Positions 50,669 through 62,148 are shown, counted from the first letter of the stretch. The stretch is DNA of 64,000 nt from Hydrogenophaga sp. (GCA_030682835.1 JAUXNG010000012.1:1-64000), one strand, 5' to 3'. Notes: a model not told the origin generated them from the letters alone. Program-made: numbers and translations.

Positions 50669-52819
50669 ATGGGTGAAATGATGAATGAAGGCCAGAACCT
50701 CGGCGACAACATCGACCTGAGCCAGTTCTACCAGATCTTCTTTGAAGAGGCTGGCGAGAACCTGGACCAGATGGAACAGATGCTGCTGCAGCTCGACCTG
50801 GAACAGGCCGACGACGAAGAACTGAACGCGATCTTCCGTTGCGCGCACTCCATCAAGGGCGGCGCCGCCACCTTCGGTTTTGCCGACGTGGCCGAGCTCA
50901 CGCACCAGATGGAGTCGTTGCTGGACAAGCTGCGCCGCCACGAGCTGCAGCCCACGTCGGACATGGTCGACGTGCTGCTGGAGTCGTCGGACGCGCTGCG
51001 CCTGCTGCTTGCCCGCCACCAGGGCAAGAGCGTGGAACCACCGGCCACCGCAGCACTGGTGACGCGCATCAGCACGCTGGCCGAAGGCGGCCCGCTGAGC
51101 ACGCAGGCCGTGGCACCCACCACGCTGGCCCAGGCCGCCGCACCCGCCGCTGCGAGCGCACCGGCACCGCGTACCCAGAAGGCCGGCCGATCGCTCGAAA
51201 TCCACATCGGCCCGATGGACAACCCGGCGCAGGCAGATGGCATCGCCGAGCTGTTCCGTGACATCCCGGGCCTGGGCGAGCTGCAGGTGCTGCCCTGTGA
51301 CCAGAGCGACAAGCGCATCTTCGGCGTGCAGACCACGTCGAGCGACACCGACCTGATGGACCTGTTCACCTTCCACGTGAGCAAGGAGATCATCCACATC
51401 GTCGACCTGTCGGTCGCCGAGGCTCCGCCCGTGGTGGCCGCACCCCCCGCCAAGCCCCGCGCCGTCGAAGGCCAGGACTTCGGCTTTTTCGACGACGCAC
51501 CAGGCATGCCAGGCGCCGCCGCCGAGACGGCAGCGGCCGAAACGGCACCGGCGGTCGAGGTGGCTCAGCCGCCCGTGCCTGCCCCGGTTCCGGTGGCAGC
51601 GGCAGCTGCCGCAGCGCCGCGCGCCGAGCAGCGCCCGGCCAACCAGGCCCAGCTGGAGTCGAGCACGCTGCGCGTGTCGGTGAGCAAGGTCGACCAGCTG
51701 ATCAACCTGGTGGGCGAACTCGTCATCACCCAGGCCATGCTGGCGCAGAAGAGCCGCGAGCTCGACAGCGCCGCCAACCAGCCCCTGCTCTCGGGCCTGG
51801 CCGACCTGGACCGCAACACCCGCGACCTGCAGGAAGCGGTGATGTCGATCCGCATGATTCCCATGTCGGTCGTGTTCAACCGCTTCCCGCGCATGCTGCG
51901 CGACCTGGCCAGCAAACTGGGCAAGAAGGTCGAGCTGATCACGCACGGCGAGGCCACCGAGCTGGACAAGGGCCTGATCGAGAAGATCACCGATCCGCTG
52001 ACCCACCTGATCCGCAACAGCTGCGACCACGGCATCGAAATGCCCGACGAGCGCCGCGCCAAGGGCAAGACCGAGCACGGCACCATCACGCTGTCGGCCA
52101 CGCACCAGGGCGGCTCGATCCTGATCGAGGTGCGCGACGACGGCAAGGGCCTGTCGCGCGAGAAGCTGCTGAGCAAGGCCCGGGAAAAGGGCATCGACGC
52201 CCCCGACTCCATGAGCGACAGCGAGGTCTGGAACCTGATCTTCGCTCCGGGCTTCTCCACCGCCGCCGAGGTCACCGACGTGTCGGGCCGCGGCGTGGGC
52301 ATGGACGTGGTCAAGCGCAACATCACCTCGCTGGGTGGCACGGTCGAGATCGACTCGGCCGAAGGCTACGGCATGCGCGTCTCGGTGCGCCTGCCGCTGA
52401 CGCTGGCCATCATGGACGGCATGACGGTGCGCGTGAGCGACGAGGTCTACATCCTGCCGCTGTCCAGCGTGATCGAATCGTTCCAGATCAAGCCGGGCGA
52501 CATCAACACGGTGGCCCAGGGCGCGCAGCTGGTGAAGGTGCGCGAGGAATTCATGCCGGTGATCGAACTGGAGCGCGTGTTCGACGTGCCACGCTTCGAA
52601 TACAACCCCAGCAGCCCCATCATGGTCGTGGTGGAAGCCGAGGGCGCGCGTGTGGCGCTGATGGTCGACGAGCTGCTCGGGCAGCAGCAGGTCGTCATCA
52701 AGAACCTGGAGTCCAACTACCGCAAGGTGCCCAACATCTCGGGCGCCACCATCCTGGGCGACGGCAAGGTGGCCCTGATCCTGGACACCTCGGGGCTGAT
52801 CCGGCGCTCACGCCACTGA
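50669..52819 (+). CDS. cheA: Chemotaxis histidine kinase CheA
   Basis: A 716-residue kinase with domains in order: HPt with phospho-His at about residue 60 (FRCAHSIKGGAATFGFADV); an Ala/Pro linker and a P2-like region (about 170-255, IHIGPMDNPAQADGIAELFR); a second Ala/Pro linker; dimerisation (VSKVDQLINLVGELVITQAM); HATPase (DPLTHLIRNSCDHGIE, DDGKGLS, GRGVGMDVVKRNI); and a C-terminal CheW-like domain (LPLTLAIMDGMTVRVSDEVY). An AAGGAG site precedes the ATG. It takes input from receptors that are not encoded in this window. Confidence 0.97.
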   Translation: MGEMMNEGQNLGDNIDLSQFYQIFFEEAGENLDQMEQMLLQLDLEQADDEELNAIFRCAHSIKGGAATFGFADVAELTHQMESLLDKLRRHELQPTSDMVDVLLESSDALRLLLARHQGKSVEPPATAALVTRISTLAEGGPLSTQAVAPTTLAQAAAPAAASAPAPRTQKAGRSLEIHIGPMDNPAQADGIAELFRDIPGLGELQVLPCDQSDKRIFGVQTTSSDTDLMDLFTFHVSKEIIHIVDLSVAEAPPVVAAPPAKPRAVEGQDFGFFDDAPGMPGAAAETAAAETAPAVEVAQPPVPAPVPVAAAAAAAPRAEQRPANQAQLESSTLRVSVSKVDQLINLVGELVITQAMLAQKSRELDSAANQPLLSGLADLDRNTRDLQEAVMSIRMIPMSVVFNRFPRMLRDLASKLGKKVELITHGEATELDKGLIEKITDPLTHLIRNSCDHGIEMPDERRAKGKTEHGTITLSATHQGGSILIEVRDDGKGLSREKLLSKAREKGIDAPDSMSDSEVWNLIFAPGFSTAAEVTDVSGRGVGMDVVKRNITSLGGTVEIDSAEGYGMRVSVRLPLTLAIMDGMTVRVSDEVYILPLSSVIESFQIKPGDINTVAQGAQLVKVREEFMPVIELERVFDVPRFEYNPSSPIMVVVEAEGARVALMVDELLGQQQVVIKNLESNYRKVPNISGATILGDGKVALILDTSGLIRRSRH

Positions 52820-52853
52820 ACGCAGATACCCCGGCCCTTCCATCGGACACAAG

Positions 52854-53735
52854 ATGCTGCTTCAGAACCGCCCCCCGCGCACCCCGGTAGCCGCCCCTGC
52901 CTTCGCCGAGGCAGAGGACGGCCCGCTGAGTCAGGGCCGTGAGTTCATCTGGAACGACGCGGACTTCACGCGCATCAAGAGCCTGATCTACAAGAAGGCC
53001 GGCATCAGCCTGCACGATGGCAAGCACGCCATGGTGTACAGCCGGGTCTCGCGCCGCCTGCGTGAAACCGGCCACGACAGCTTCCGCAGCTACCTCGACT
53101 GGCTCGAGCAGCACGACGGGGCCGAGTGGCAGGAGTTCATCAACGCGCTCACCACCAACCTCACCGCGTTCTTCCGCGAGCAGCACCACTTCACCATCCT
53201 GGACGAGCTGCTGCGCAGGGAACGCACGCGCGACTGGCGCATCTGGTGCTCGGCGGCGTCGACCGGCGAGGAACCCTATTCCATCGCCATGACCGCCACC
53301 GAGGCGCTCGGCGCGGGGGGTTCGTTCCACATCGTCAACAGCGACATCGACACCAAGGTGCTGGCCACCGCCGCCCAGGGCGTCTACAAGGCCGACGGGG
53401 TGAAGGGACTGAGCCAGGAACGCCTGCAACGCTTCTTCATGCGCGGCAAGGGCAGCAACGCCGGCCTCATGCGCGTGAAGCCCGAGCTGCAGAAACACAT
53501 GGCCTTCCAGGCCGTGAACCTGATCCACGACCTGCCGTTCCGCGAGCCGTTTGACGCCGTGTTCTGCCGCAACGTGATGATCTATTTCGACGCCCCCACC
53601 CAGCGCCAGGTGCTGGAGCGCATCCACCGCGTGATGAAGCCCGGCGGCATGCTGTTCGTCGGCCATGCCGAAAACTTCAGCGACGCCCGCAACCTGTTCG
53701 TTCTTCGCGGAAAGACGGTCTATGAACGCGTTTGA
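52854..53735 (+). CDS. cheR: Chemoreceptor methyltransferase CheR
   Basis: A 293-residue SAM-dependent methyltransferase. Motifs are NLTAFFREQHHF in the N-terminal domain, CSAASTGEEPYSIAM (SAM-binding motif), VNSDIDTKVLATAAQGVY, and FDAVFCRNVMIYFD. It methylates glutamates of chemoreceptors for adaptation. The first 30 residues are a variable extension. The ribosome site is weak. It overlaps cheD by 14 bp. Confidence 0.96.
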   Translation: MLLQNRPPRTPVAAPAFAEAEDGPLSQGREFIWNDADFTRIKSLIYKKAGISLHDGKHAMVYSRVSRRLRETGHDSFRSYLDWLEQHDGAEWQEFINALTTNLTAFFREQHHFTILDELLRRERTRDWRIWCSAASTGEEPYSIAMTATEALGAGGSFHIVNSDIDTKVLATAAQGVYKADGVKGLSQERLQRFFMRGKGSNAGLMRVKPELQKHMAFQAVNLIHDLPFREPFDAVFCRNVMIYFDAPTQRQVLERIHRVMKPGGMLFVGHAENFSDARNLFVLRGKTVYERV

Positions 53736-54390
53736 ATCCAGCCTCACCGCGAGCCGCTTTCCGAGCGCCCGCCGCACGTCGCACATCGACGCCCTGAAAG
53801 CGCGCCCCCGCAAGCCGGGCGAGGCATCCTTTTTCTACCACGACCACCATTTCAAGCACGACTCGGTGAAGGTGCTGCCCGGCGAGTACTACGTCACCAA
53901 CGAAGACATGATGGTGATGACGGTGCTGGGATCCTGCATCGCCGCCTGCCTGTGGGACCCCAAGGTCCGCGTCGGCGGCATGAACCATTTCATGCTGCCC
54001 GAAGGTGGCGCCGACACCTCGGGGCGCTACGGTTCGTATGCGATGGAATTGCTGATCAACGAGATGATGAAGCTCGGCGCCCGGCGCGAGAGCATGCAGG
54101 CCAAGGTGTTTGGTGGTGGCCAGGTGATGCACACCTTCACCACCATGAACGTGGGCGAGCGCAACACCCAGTTCGTGCTGGACTACCTCCAGACCGAGCG
54201 CATTGCCGTGATTTCCAAGGACGTGCTGGACATCCACCCGCGCAAGGTCTGCTACTTCCCCGTCACGGGCAAGGCGATGGTCAAGCGCCTGGCCCACTCG
54301 CACCCGGAAACGCTCGAAACCCAGGAACGCCGCGGCAACGCAGCCGCCGTCGCCAGCAGCACCTCGGGTGGCTCGGTCGACCTGTTTTGA
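53722..54390 (+). CDS. cheD: Chemoreceptor glutamine deamidase CheD
   Basis: A 222-residue CheD. The catalytic cysteine is in TVLGSCIAACLWD and the histidine in GGMNHFMLPEG, with GRYGSYAMELLINEMMKLGA as further support. It deamidates receptor glutamines and in some species binds CheC. The start at 53722 (MNAFESS) lies inside the end of cheR and gives a 45-residue N-terminal extension. The C-terminal tail ends GSVDLF, similar to the tail of the CheZ-like protein at 49.8 kb. Confidence 0.95.
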   Translation: MNAFESSLTASRFPSARRTSHIDALKARPRKPGEASFFYHDHHFKHDSVKVLPGEYYVTNEDMMVMTVLGSCIAACLWDPKVRVGGMNHFMLPEGGADTSGRYGSYAMELLINEMMKLGARRESMQAKVFGGGQVMHTFTTMNVGERNTQFVLDYLQTERIAVISKDVLDIHPRKVCYFPVTGKAMVKRLAHSHPETLETQERRGNAAAVASSTSGGSVDLF

Positions 54391-54442
54391 TCACTGGGAA
54401 GACCGGCGGATGGCCGGTCAGCGCGTCTGAAGGAGGATGAAA

Positions 54443-55537
54443 ATGTCAAAAATAAAAGTGGTGGTGGTGGACGACTCGGCGCTGGTGCGCAGCCTGCTCA
54501 CCGAAATCATCAACCGCCAGCGCGACATGTGCTGCGTCGGCGCGGCCAGCGACCCGCTGGTGGCGCGCGAGATGATCCGCGAACTCAACCCCGACGTGAT
54601 CACGCTCGACGTGGAAATGCCCCGCATGGACGGACTGGAGTTCCTTTCGCGCCTGATGCGGCTGCGGCCGATGCCGGTGGTGATGGTCTCCACTCTGACC
54701 GAACAGGGCGCCGAGATCACGCTGCGCGCACTGGAAATGGGCGCAGTGGACTTCGTGGCCAAGCCGCGCATCGGCATCAGCAGCGGCCTGAACGAACTCT
54801 CGGGTGACATCGTCGACAAGATCCGTGTGGCGGCCAGCGCCCATGTGAGCCGGCACCCAGGGCCGGCGGCCAGCACCGCGCAGACGACCACCACACCGAG
54901 CACGCCCGCCGCGCCGCGCGCCCCGCTGCCCCGACTGTCGACCGAAAAAATCATCTGCATTGGCGCCTCGACCGGGGGCACCGAAGCGATCCGCGAGGTG
55001 CTCATGGAGATGCCGGCCGACGCGCCTGCCATCGTCATCACCCAGCACATGCCACCAGGCTTCACCACCAGTTTTGCCGCGCGGCTGAACTCGCTGTGCC
55101 GCATCCGGGTGGAAGAGGCGCGCGACGGCCAGCGCATCCTGCCCGGCCATGCCTACATCGCCCCGGGCGGGCGCCACCTGCGCATCGACCGCAGCGGCTC
55201 CAACTACGTGGCCGTGGTCGAGGACACCGAACCGGTGAACCGCCACCGGCCTTCGGTGGAGGTGCTGTTTCGTTCCGCCGCGCGCGTGCTGGGCCCCAAT
55301 GCGCTGGGCGTGATGCTCACCGGCATGGGTGCCGACGGTGCCCAGGCCATGCGCGAGATGAAAGACGCCGGCAGCTACAACTATGTGCAGGACGAGGCCA
55401 CCTGCGTGGTCTTCGGCATGCCGCGCATGGCCATCCAGAGCGGCGCGGCGCATGAAGTGCTGCCACTCAACCAGATCGCCAACGCCCTGCTGACCCGCCT
55501 GGCCACCAGCCCGTCGGGCGTGCGCCACCGCATCTGA
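54443..55537 (+). CDS. cheB: Protein-glutamate methylesterase CheB
   Basis: A 364-residue CheB: receiver domain (Asp56 in [14 protein letters not shown]), linker, and esterase domain with the catalytic Ser in [13 protein letters not shown], His in [14 protein letters not shown] and Asp in [13 protein letters not shown]. Two ATGs lie close together; the one at 54443 is chosen because GGAGG sits 6 nt before it but directly touches the earlier ATG. It removes methyl groups set by CheR. Last che gene of this run. Confidence 0.97.
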   Translation: MSKIKVVVVDDSALVRSLLTEIINRQRDMCCVGAASDPLVAREMIRELNPDVITLDVEMPRMDGLEFLSRLMRLRPMPVVMVSTLTEQGAEITLRALEMGAVDFVAKPRIGISSGLNELSGDIVDKIRVAASAHVSRHPGPAASTAQTTTTPSTPAAPRAPLPRLSTEKIICIGASTGGTEAIREVLMEMPADAPAIVITQHMPPGFTTSFAARLNSLCRIRVEEARDGQRILPGHAYIAPGGRHLRIDRSGSNYVAVVEDTEPVNRHRPSVEVLFRSAARVLGPNALGVMLTGMGADGAQAMREMKDAGSYNYVQDEATCVVFGMPRMAIQSGAAHEVLPLNQIANALLTRLATSPSGVRHRI

Positions 55538-55596
55538 GTCTTTTCGCGGCACAGGTTTCTTTCCCTTACATTTCAACCTTCTATCCGGAGTTTTCC

Positions 55597-56102
55597 ATGA
55601 ATCCACGCCGCGCCTTCACTGCCGCCCTGCTGCTGAGCAGCTGCGTCTTTGCCGCTCCCGTCGCTCTGGCCCTTGAGGCACCCAAAGAGCGGCCCATCCT
55701 CACCGTGTCCGGCAAGATCGGCGTGAAGAACGCCGGTGAAACCGCCCGCTTCGACATGAAGATGATCGAAGCCCTGCCCCAGCACAGCTTCACCACCCGC
55801 ACCCCCTGGTTCGACAAGCCGGTGAAGTTCACCGGCCCGCTGCTGTCCGACGTGATGGCGGCTGTCAAGGCGAGCGGCACCACGATCAGCGCCGTGGCCA
55901 TCAACGACTACAAGATCACCATTCCCCTGGCGGACACCGCCAAACACAAGGTGATCGTGGCCCGTCTGCTCGACGACCAGCCCATGGCCGTTCGCGACAA
56001 GGGGCCGCTGTTCGTGGTGTACCCGTTTGACAGTTCGGCCGAGCTGCGCAGCTCCACCTACTACGAACGCTCCATCTGGCAACTCAAGGCACTGGAAGTT
56101 CA

Positions 56103-56106
<4 letters not shown>
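55597..56106 (+). CDS. Periplasmic molybdopterin-fold protein lacking the metal cysteine
   Basis: A 169-residue exported protein. A Sec signal peptide ends near PVALA at about residue 25. The mature part resembles the small sulfite-oxidase-type molybdopterin-binding fold (LTVSGKIGVKNAGETARFDM, FTGPLLSDVMAAVKASG, ISAVAINDYKITIPLAD, YYERSIWQLKALEV). The only cysteine is in the signal peptide, so the mature protein cannot supply the thiolate that binds molybdenum in true enzymes. It overlaps the following kinase by 4 bp (ATGA); I infer a sensing role with that kinase. Confidence 0.75.
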
Positions 56107-58403
<2,297 letters not shown>

Positions 58404-58449
58404 TCCGTTGGGGTTGTCGCCGGCATGCTCGGTTCCATGGCCCCAAGCA

Positions 58450-58475
58450 AAACGCCGCCCTGGCGGGCGGCGTTT
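58450..58475. terminator. Bidirectional terminator hairpin
   Basis: A perfect 11-bp stem AAACGCCGCCC / GGGCGGCGTTT with a 4-nt loop lies between the hybrid kinase and the convergent hypothetical gene. A-rich and T-rich ends allow termination in both directions, although the T-run is short. Confidence 0.8.
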
Positions 58476-58531
58476 GTCCGTCAGGTACGGATGACCTGGA
58501 GGCTATCCCAACGGCCTATCAGGCCAAGGCA

Positions 58532-59266
58532 TCAGACCCGCTCACTGATGATGCTGCCGGCCTCGATCGGCGCCCGGCTGCCGTTGCCATTCTCGTCATA
58601 AGCCACCACGTCTTCCACGGCCAGGATGTCGGCGGGGGCTTCAACCGCCGCAGTGGTCTCGTCCGACGGCGGCATCACCGGCCACGGCAGGGGTTCCAGC
58701 GGCGTCTGTGTGACGGCCGGCGGCAACAGCGGCCTGCGGTTCATCTGTGCCGCGGCGACTGCGGACAGATCGGGTGAGGTGTCGCTCTGGGTGCCTGGCA
58801 CCTCGGCCGGGGCGCCGGCCAACTGGTCCAGGGCGCGCTCGACCACGGCCGCACTCGCCTGCCACACCGTGGTCAGTACCGCCTGCAGCTGCTGCTTCTG
58901 GGTGGCCGCCTCGGCCTGTTCTTCTGCCTGCTGTGCCGCTGCCAGCTCGGCCTGCTGCTGGTTTTTAAGCTGTGCTGCCGCCACGGCGGCCTCCGGCCCG
59001 GTGCGGCTGTCGGCGCCGGCAGGCCCGTAGCTTCGAGGCAGCAGGGGTGCGGGTTCAGGGGTCGCATCGGCCTCTGCCGGCGCGGCACGGGTGGTGGGCG
59101 CCCGTGGCGCGGTGCCCTGGCCGTCTCGGCCAGCGCCGAACCCGGTTTGCGGATCGCGTCCGCTCTCGCGCACCGGCTGCACCGCCGTGACCGGCGAAAC
59201 GGGCGCCACCGACGGGCCAGCCGGGGCGGGCCAGGACACGACGTGGCTGGTCGAAATGTTGATCAT
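58532..59266 (-). CDS. Hypothetical protein, possibly sigma-28 controlled
   Basis: A 244-residue protein that I do not recognise. It begins MINISTSHVVSWPAPAGP, is Pro/Ala-rich for about 100 residues, then has a Gln/Ala-rich probable coiled coil (about 118-150, QQAELAAAQQAEEQAEAATQ), and ends with an acidic tail. No signal peptide or membrane helix is seen. ATG at 59266 follows AAGGGG. A sigma-28-like promoter lies about 54 nt upstream, so it may be a late motility or chemotaxis gene. It converges on the hybrid kinase. Confidence 0.65.
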   Translation of the reverse strand: MINISTSHVVSWPAPAGPSVAPVSPVTAVQPVRESGRDPQTGFGAGRDGQGTAPRAPTTRAAPAEADATPEPAPLLPRSYGPAGADSRTGPEAAVAAAQLKNQQQAELAAAQQAEEQAEAATQKQQLQAVLTTVWQASAAVVERALDQLAGAPAEVPGTQSDTSPDLSAVAAAQMNRRPLLPPAVTQTPLEPLPWPVMPPSDETTAAVEAPADILAVEDVVAYDENGNGSRAPIEAGSIISERV

Positions 59267-59319
59267 GAAGTACCCCTTGGCACGCACCGGCACGAAACAG
59301 TTCCGGTGTTCTTGCCACT

Positions 59320-59346
59320 GCTTCGGCAGCCGGGGGCTGAACTTGA
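59320..59346 (-). promoter_or_regulatory. Sigma-28-like promoter of the hypothetical gene
   Basis: Read on the minus strand: TCAAGTTC (59339-59346), an 11-nt spacer, and GCCGAAGC (59320-59327), against TAAAGTTT-N11-GCCGATAA. Six of eight positions match in the first box and five in the second, with exact spacing. Confidence 0.45.
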
Positions 59347-59385
59347 GGGCTGGCGTACGAAAGTTGACACCAACACCCAGCAGGA

Positions 59386-59925
59386 TCACTCAGCGGTGAA
59401 TTCGCGCTCGTGCATCCAGGCGGCGTGTTTGGGCGCGCGCCGGGTCTGGTTCCACTCGTTGAGCATGTCCCACTTCACGGCGTCGAGCTTCTGCATCATC
59501 TCGGGAGAGGCGGTGTTGGCCGCCAGTTCCAGACGGTGGCCGTTGGGATCGAAGAAATAGATCGACTTGAAGATGGTGTGGTCGGTGATGCCGATCACCG
59601 GCACGCCGGCGGCTTCCAGACGGGTCTTGGTCGCTTCCAGTTCCTCCACCGAGTCCACTTCAAGCGCGATGTGCTGCACCCACTCGGGGGTGTTGGGGTC
59701 GCGGCTCATCTCGGGTGCGTTGGGCAACTCGAAAAAGGCCAGGATGTTGCCACCGCCTGCGTCCATGAAGAGGTGCATATACGGGTCGGGTGCCTTGGTG
59801 GAAGGCACCTGGTCTTCGGCGATGGCGAGCACGAAGTTCATGTTCAGGTGCTTCTGGTACCACTCGACGGTTTCTTTTGCGTCCTTGCAGCGGTAGGCCA
59901 CGTGGTGGATCTTGCGGATGGGCAT
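59386..59925 (-). CDS. VOC-family (glyoxalase/dioxygenase fold) protein
   Basis: A 179-residue vicinal-oxygen-chelate protein made of two beta-alpha-beta-beta-beta modules. Likely metal ligands are the His in KIHHVAYRC, the His in WVQHIALEV and the Glu in GHRLELAAN. The substrate is unknown. Its place directly behind a DUF2783 gene and an aromatic-hydroxylase-like FAD enzyme on the same strand suggests degradation of an aromatic acid, for example as a ring-cleavage or lyase step. A GAGGAG box precedes the ATG. Confidence 0.85.
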   Translation of the reverse strand: MPIRKIHHVAYRCKDAKETVEWYQKHLNMNFVLAIAEDQVPSTKAPDPYMHLFMDAGGGNILAFFELPNAPEMSRDPNTPEWVQHIALEVDSVEELEATKTRLEAAGVPVIGITDHTIFKSIYFFDPNGHRLELAANTASPEMMQKLDAVKWDMLNEWNQTRRAPKHAAWMHEREFTAE

Positions 59926-59950
59926 GGTGTTCTCCTCGGGGTGATGGGTT

Positions 59951-60175
59951 TCAGACGCCTGCTCGCGCGGCGGCCAGCGCTTGCTTCAGCACGGCAATGT
60001 CGCCGACCTGGTTGGCCAGCAGCAGGATCAGCTTGGCGTTGAGCAGCTGGCTCTGCTCGTCGCTCAGGTCGCGATGGGTGTCGATCAGCGCTTCGTAGAA
60101 ATCGTCGCCGGGCGTGAAGTCGCGGAAGTAGCGCTGGCCAGGTTCGGCCAGGTTGGGCTGCAGTTGCAGGGGCAT
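59951..60175 (-). CDS. DUF2783-type small protein
   Basis: A 74-residue protein (LQLQPNLAEPGQRYFRDFTP, DFYEALIDTHRDLSDEQSQL) of the DUF2783 kind, a small acidic helical family that I recall as commonly encoded next to FAD-dependent aromatic hydroxylases. Function is unknown. ATG at 60175 has AAGGAG upstream; the open frame further upstream lies inside the FAD enzyme gene's end region and is not used. It lies 31 bp behind the FAD enzyme gene. Confidence 0.8.
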   Translation of the reverse strand: MPLQLQPNLAEPGQRYFRDFTPGDDFYEALIDTHRDLSDEQSQLLNAKLILLLANQVGDIAVLKQALAAARAGV

Positions 60176-60206
60176 GGGTGTCTCCTTCAGGCGGTTCGGT
60201 GGGCGA

Positions 60207-61910
60207 TCAGGCGGCCAGGCGCTCGGCCAGCGGCTGCGGTGCCTGGGCGGTGGCGCGGTGCAGCGCGGCCTGCACGGCAGCGGCGTCAAAGGCGCGCCAG
60301 CGGGCAGCCACATGCTGATCGGGGCGGATCAGGTAGCAGGTACCGGGGCGCGCGTCCAGGCGCTGGGCCACCAGACCGTCGCGGTCGTGCAGCGTCAGTG
60401 CACCGGGCACAGAGGCACCGGCGTGGGCCGTCACCAGCACCGTCTCCACCGGAATCGCGGCACCCGCGAGTGCGGCGGCCTGGCTGCGCAGCGACGGCAA
60501 AGCCGCATCGACCTGGGCCGCACTGTCGGCGAAAGCGAGCAGCACGAAACGGTTGCCGAGCTGGTCGAGCAGCCACCCGTCGGCGCCGCTCACGGCCACC
60601 GGCGCATCGTCCAGCGGGGCACCCGGCACCATGTCGCCGGCGAAGGCGTCAACGTCGGGCGTGTTCAGTGCCGAGTGCACCAGAAAGGCGGGCACCGAAA
60701 GGCGACCCGAGTTCACCAGCTTGCGGGCAAAGGGCTGCGTGCGGGCCAGCTCCAGCGCCGCGTTGCGGAACAGCTTGCTCACCGCACTCTTGGGCGTGAT
60801 GAAGTCGGTGGATCGCGTGGAGTTGCGGATGTTCTCGTCGGCCGCGTAGACGCGGTCGGCGTCGTAGGTGTCCAGCAGGCCGTCGGGCGCCAGACCCTTG
60901 ATGACCAGAGCCAGCTTCCACATCAGGTCGTCGGTGTCCTGGAACCCGGAATTGGCACCGCGTGCGCCAAAGGGCGACACCTGGTGCGCCGCGTCGCCGG
61001 CAAACAGCAGATGGCCGTGGCGGAAGTTCTTCATGCGGCGGCACTGGAAGGTGTAGATGCTGGCCCACTCCAGCGTGCACTCGCGGTCATCGCCCAGCAT
61101 GGCCTTGATGCGCGGCATGATGTTTTCGGGCTTCTTCTCTTCTTCGGGGTCGGCGTCCCAGCCGAGCTGGAAGTCGATGCGCCAGACGTTGTCGCTCTGC
61201 TTGTGCAGCAGCACGCTCTGGTTGGGGTGGAACGGCGGGTCGAACCAGAACCAGCGTTCGGCGGGGTAGTCGGCCTTCATCACCACGTCGGCGATCAGGA
61301 AACGGTCTTTGAAGACGTGGCCTTCGATGTCCAGCCCCAGCTGGCGGCGCACGTTGCTGCGCGCACCGTCGGCCACCACGAGCCAGTCGGCCTCGATGTC
61401 GAAGGCGCCGTCGGGCGTTTCCAGGCTCACGCGGGCGCCGTTGTCGAGCGGCGTGACCGCGGCCACCTTGTACTTCCAGCGCAGATCCACGCCCAGCTCG
61501 GTGGCGCGTTTGACCAGTGCCTCTTCCAGGTGGTACTGCTGCAGGTTGATCATGCCGGGGCGCTTGTGGCCGGCATCGGGCACGAGGTTGAAGCGGTAGA
61601 CCTCTTCTTCCTTCATGAAGGTGCGGCCCACGTTCCAGCTCACGCCCTTCTCCACCACCGGATCGCCCACGCCCAGGCGGTCGAGGATTTCCAGCGCGCG
61701 CTTGGCGTAACAGACGGCGCGCGAGCCGAAGGACACGCTGTCGTCTTCGTCGAACAGCAGCACCTCCAGCCCTTGCAACCGGGCGTCGATGGCCGCGGCC
61801 AGGCCCACCGGACCGGCGCCAATGATGACCAGCGGCCGGCGCTGCGGGGCGCCCTGCATCAGATCGGCCGGGGGCTGATAGGGAAAGGTGGGGTAGGTGT
61901 AAGTGGCCAT
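60207..61910 (-). CDS. FAD-dependent aromatic hydroxylase-like monooxygenase
   Basis: A 567-residue flavoprotein of the class that hydroxylates phenolic rings with NAD(P)H and oxygen (MhpA/PheA/TfdB type). The N-terminal dinucleotide fold is LVIIGAGPVGLAAAIDARLQ; the second FAD motif is LLFAGDAAHQVSPFGARGAN; the C-terminal thioredoxin-like domain is about residues 430-560. The exact substrate is not visible. It forms a three-gene unit with DUF2783 and VOC genes. The upstream gap holds a perfect inverted repeat suited to a local regulator, which is not encoded here. Confidence 0.9.
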   Translation of the reverse strand: MATYTYPTFPYQPPADLMQGAPQRRPLVIIGAGPVGLAAAIDARLQGLEVLLFDEDDSVSFGSRAVCYAKRALEILDRLGVGDPVVEKGVSWNVGRTFMKEEEVYRFNLVPDAGHKRPGMINLQQYHLEEALVKRATELGVDLRWKYKVAAVTPLDNGARVSLETPDGAFDIEADWLVVADGARSNVRRQLGLDIEGHVFKDRFLIADVVMKADYPAERWFWFDPPFHPNQSVLLHKQSDNVWRIDFQLGWDADPEEEKKPENIMPRIKAMLGDDRECTLEWASIYTFQCRRMKNFRHGHLLFAGDAAHQVSPFGARGANSGFQDTDDLMWKLALVIKGLAPDGLLDTYDADRVYAADENIRNSTRSTDFITPKSAVSKLFRNAALELARTQPFARKLVNSGRLSVPAFLVHSALNTPDVDAFAGDMVPGAPLDDAPVAVSGADGWLLDQLGNRFVLLAFADSAAQVDAALPSLRSQAAALAGAAIPVETVLVTAHAGASVPGALTLHDRDGLVAQRLDARPGTCYLIRPDQHVAARWRAFDAAAVQAALHRATAQAPQPLAERLAA

Positions 61911-62148
61911 GGCTGAGGTGCTCCTGCGTGGTCGGCAACTGCGCGGCTATGGCGCGGCTGCGGCGGTGGGGTCAGGCGCCGACTATAGCCAATAATTTCA
62001 CATCCGTAAATACGTTTCGCTAAACGTAATTTGCAGATGCACGCGTGCTCTCCTCGGACGTGGCTGCGCCGCGAACGGACGCGACCAGGCCGGACCTGAC
62101 ATGGCCCGGCTTGAAAACAGGAAAAAAATTGGGGCGAAGCCCCCCGCG
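61911..62148. promoter_or_regulatory. Promoter region of the FAD enzyme gene with operator-like repeat
   Basis: A non-coding gap. An AT-rich core at about 61985-62032 contains the perfect inverted repeat TACGTTT-cgct-AAACGTA (62011-62028), about 100 nt before the gene start, with additional GTAAAT/GTAATT copies beside it. It looks like a binding site for a dimeric repressor or activator. Confidence 0.6.

Noticed and set aside
53700..54390. Clamp-binding motif at the CheD C-terminus (GSVDLF)
   Set aside because: It resembles the sliding-clamp motif QLxLF only in the last two residues; the essential Gln is missing and the protein is a chemotaxis enzyme.
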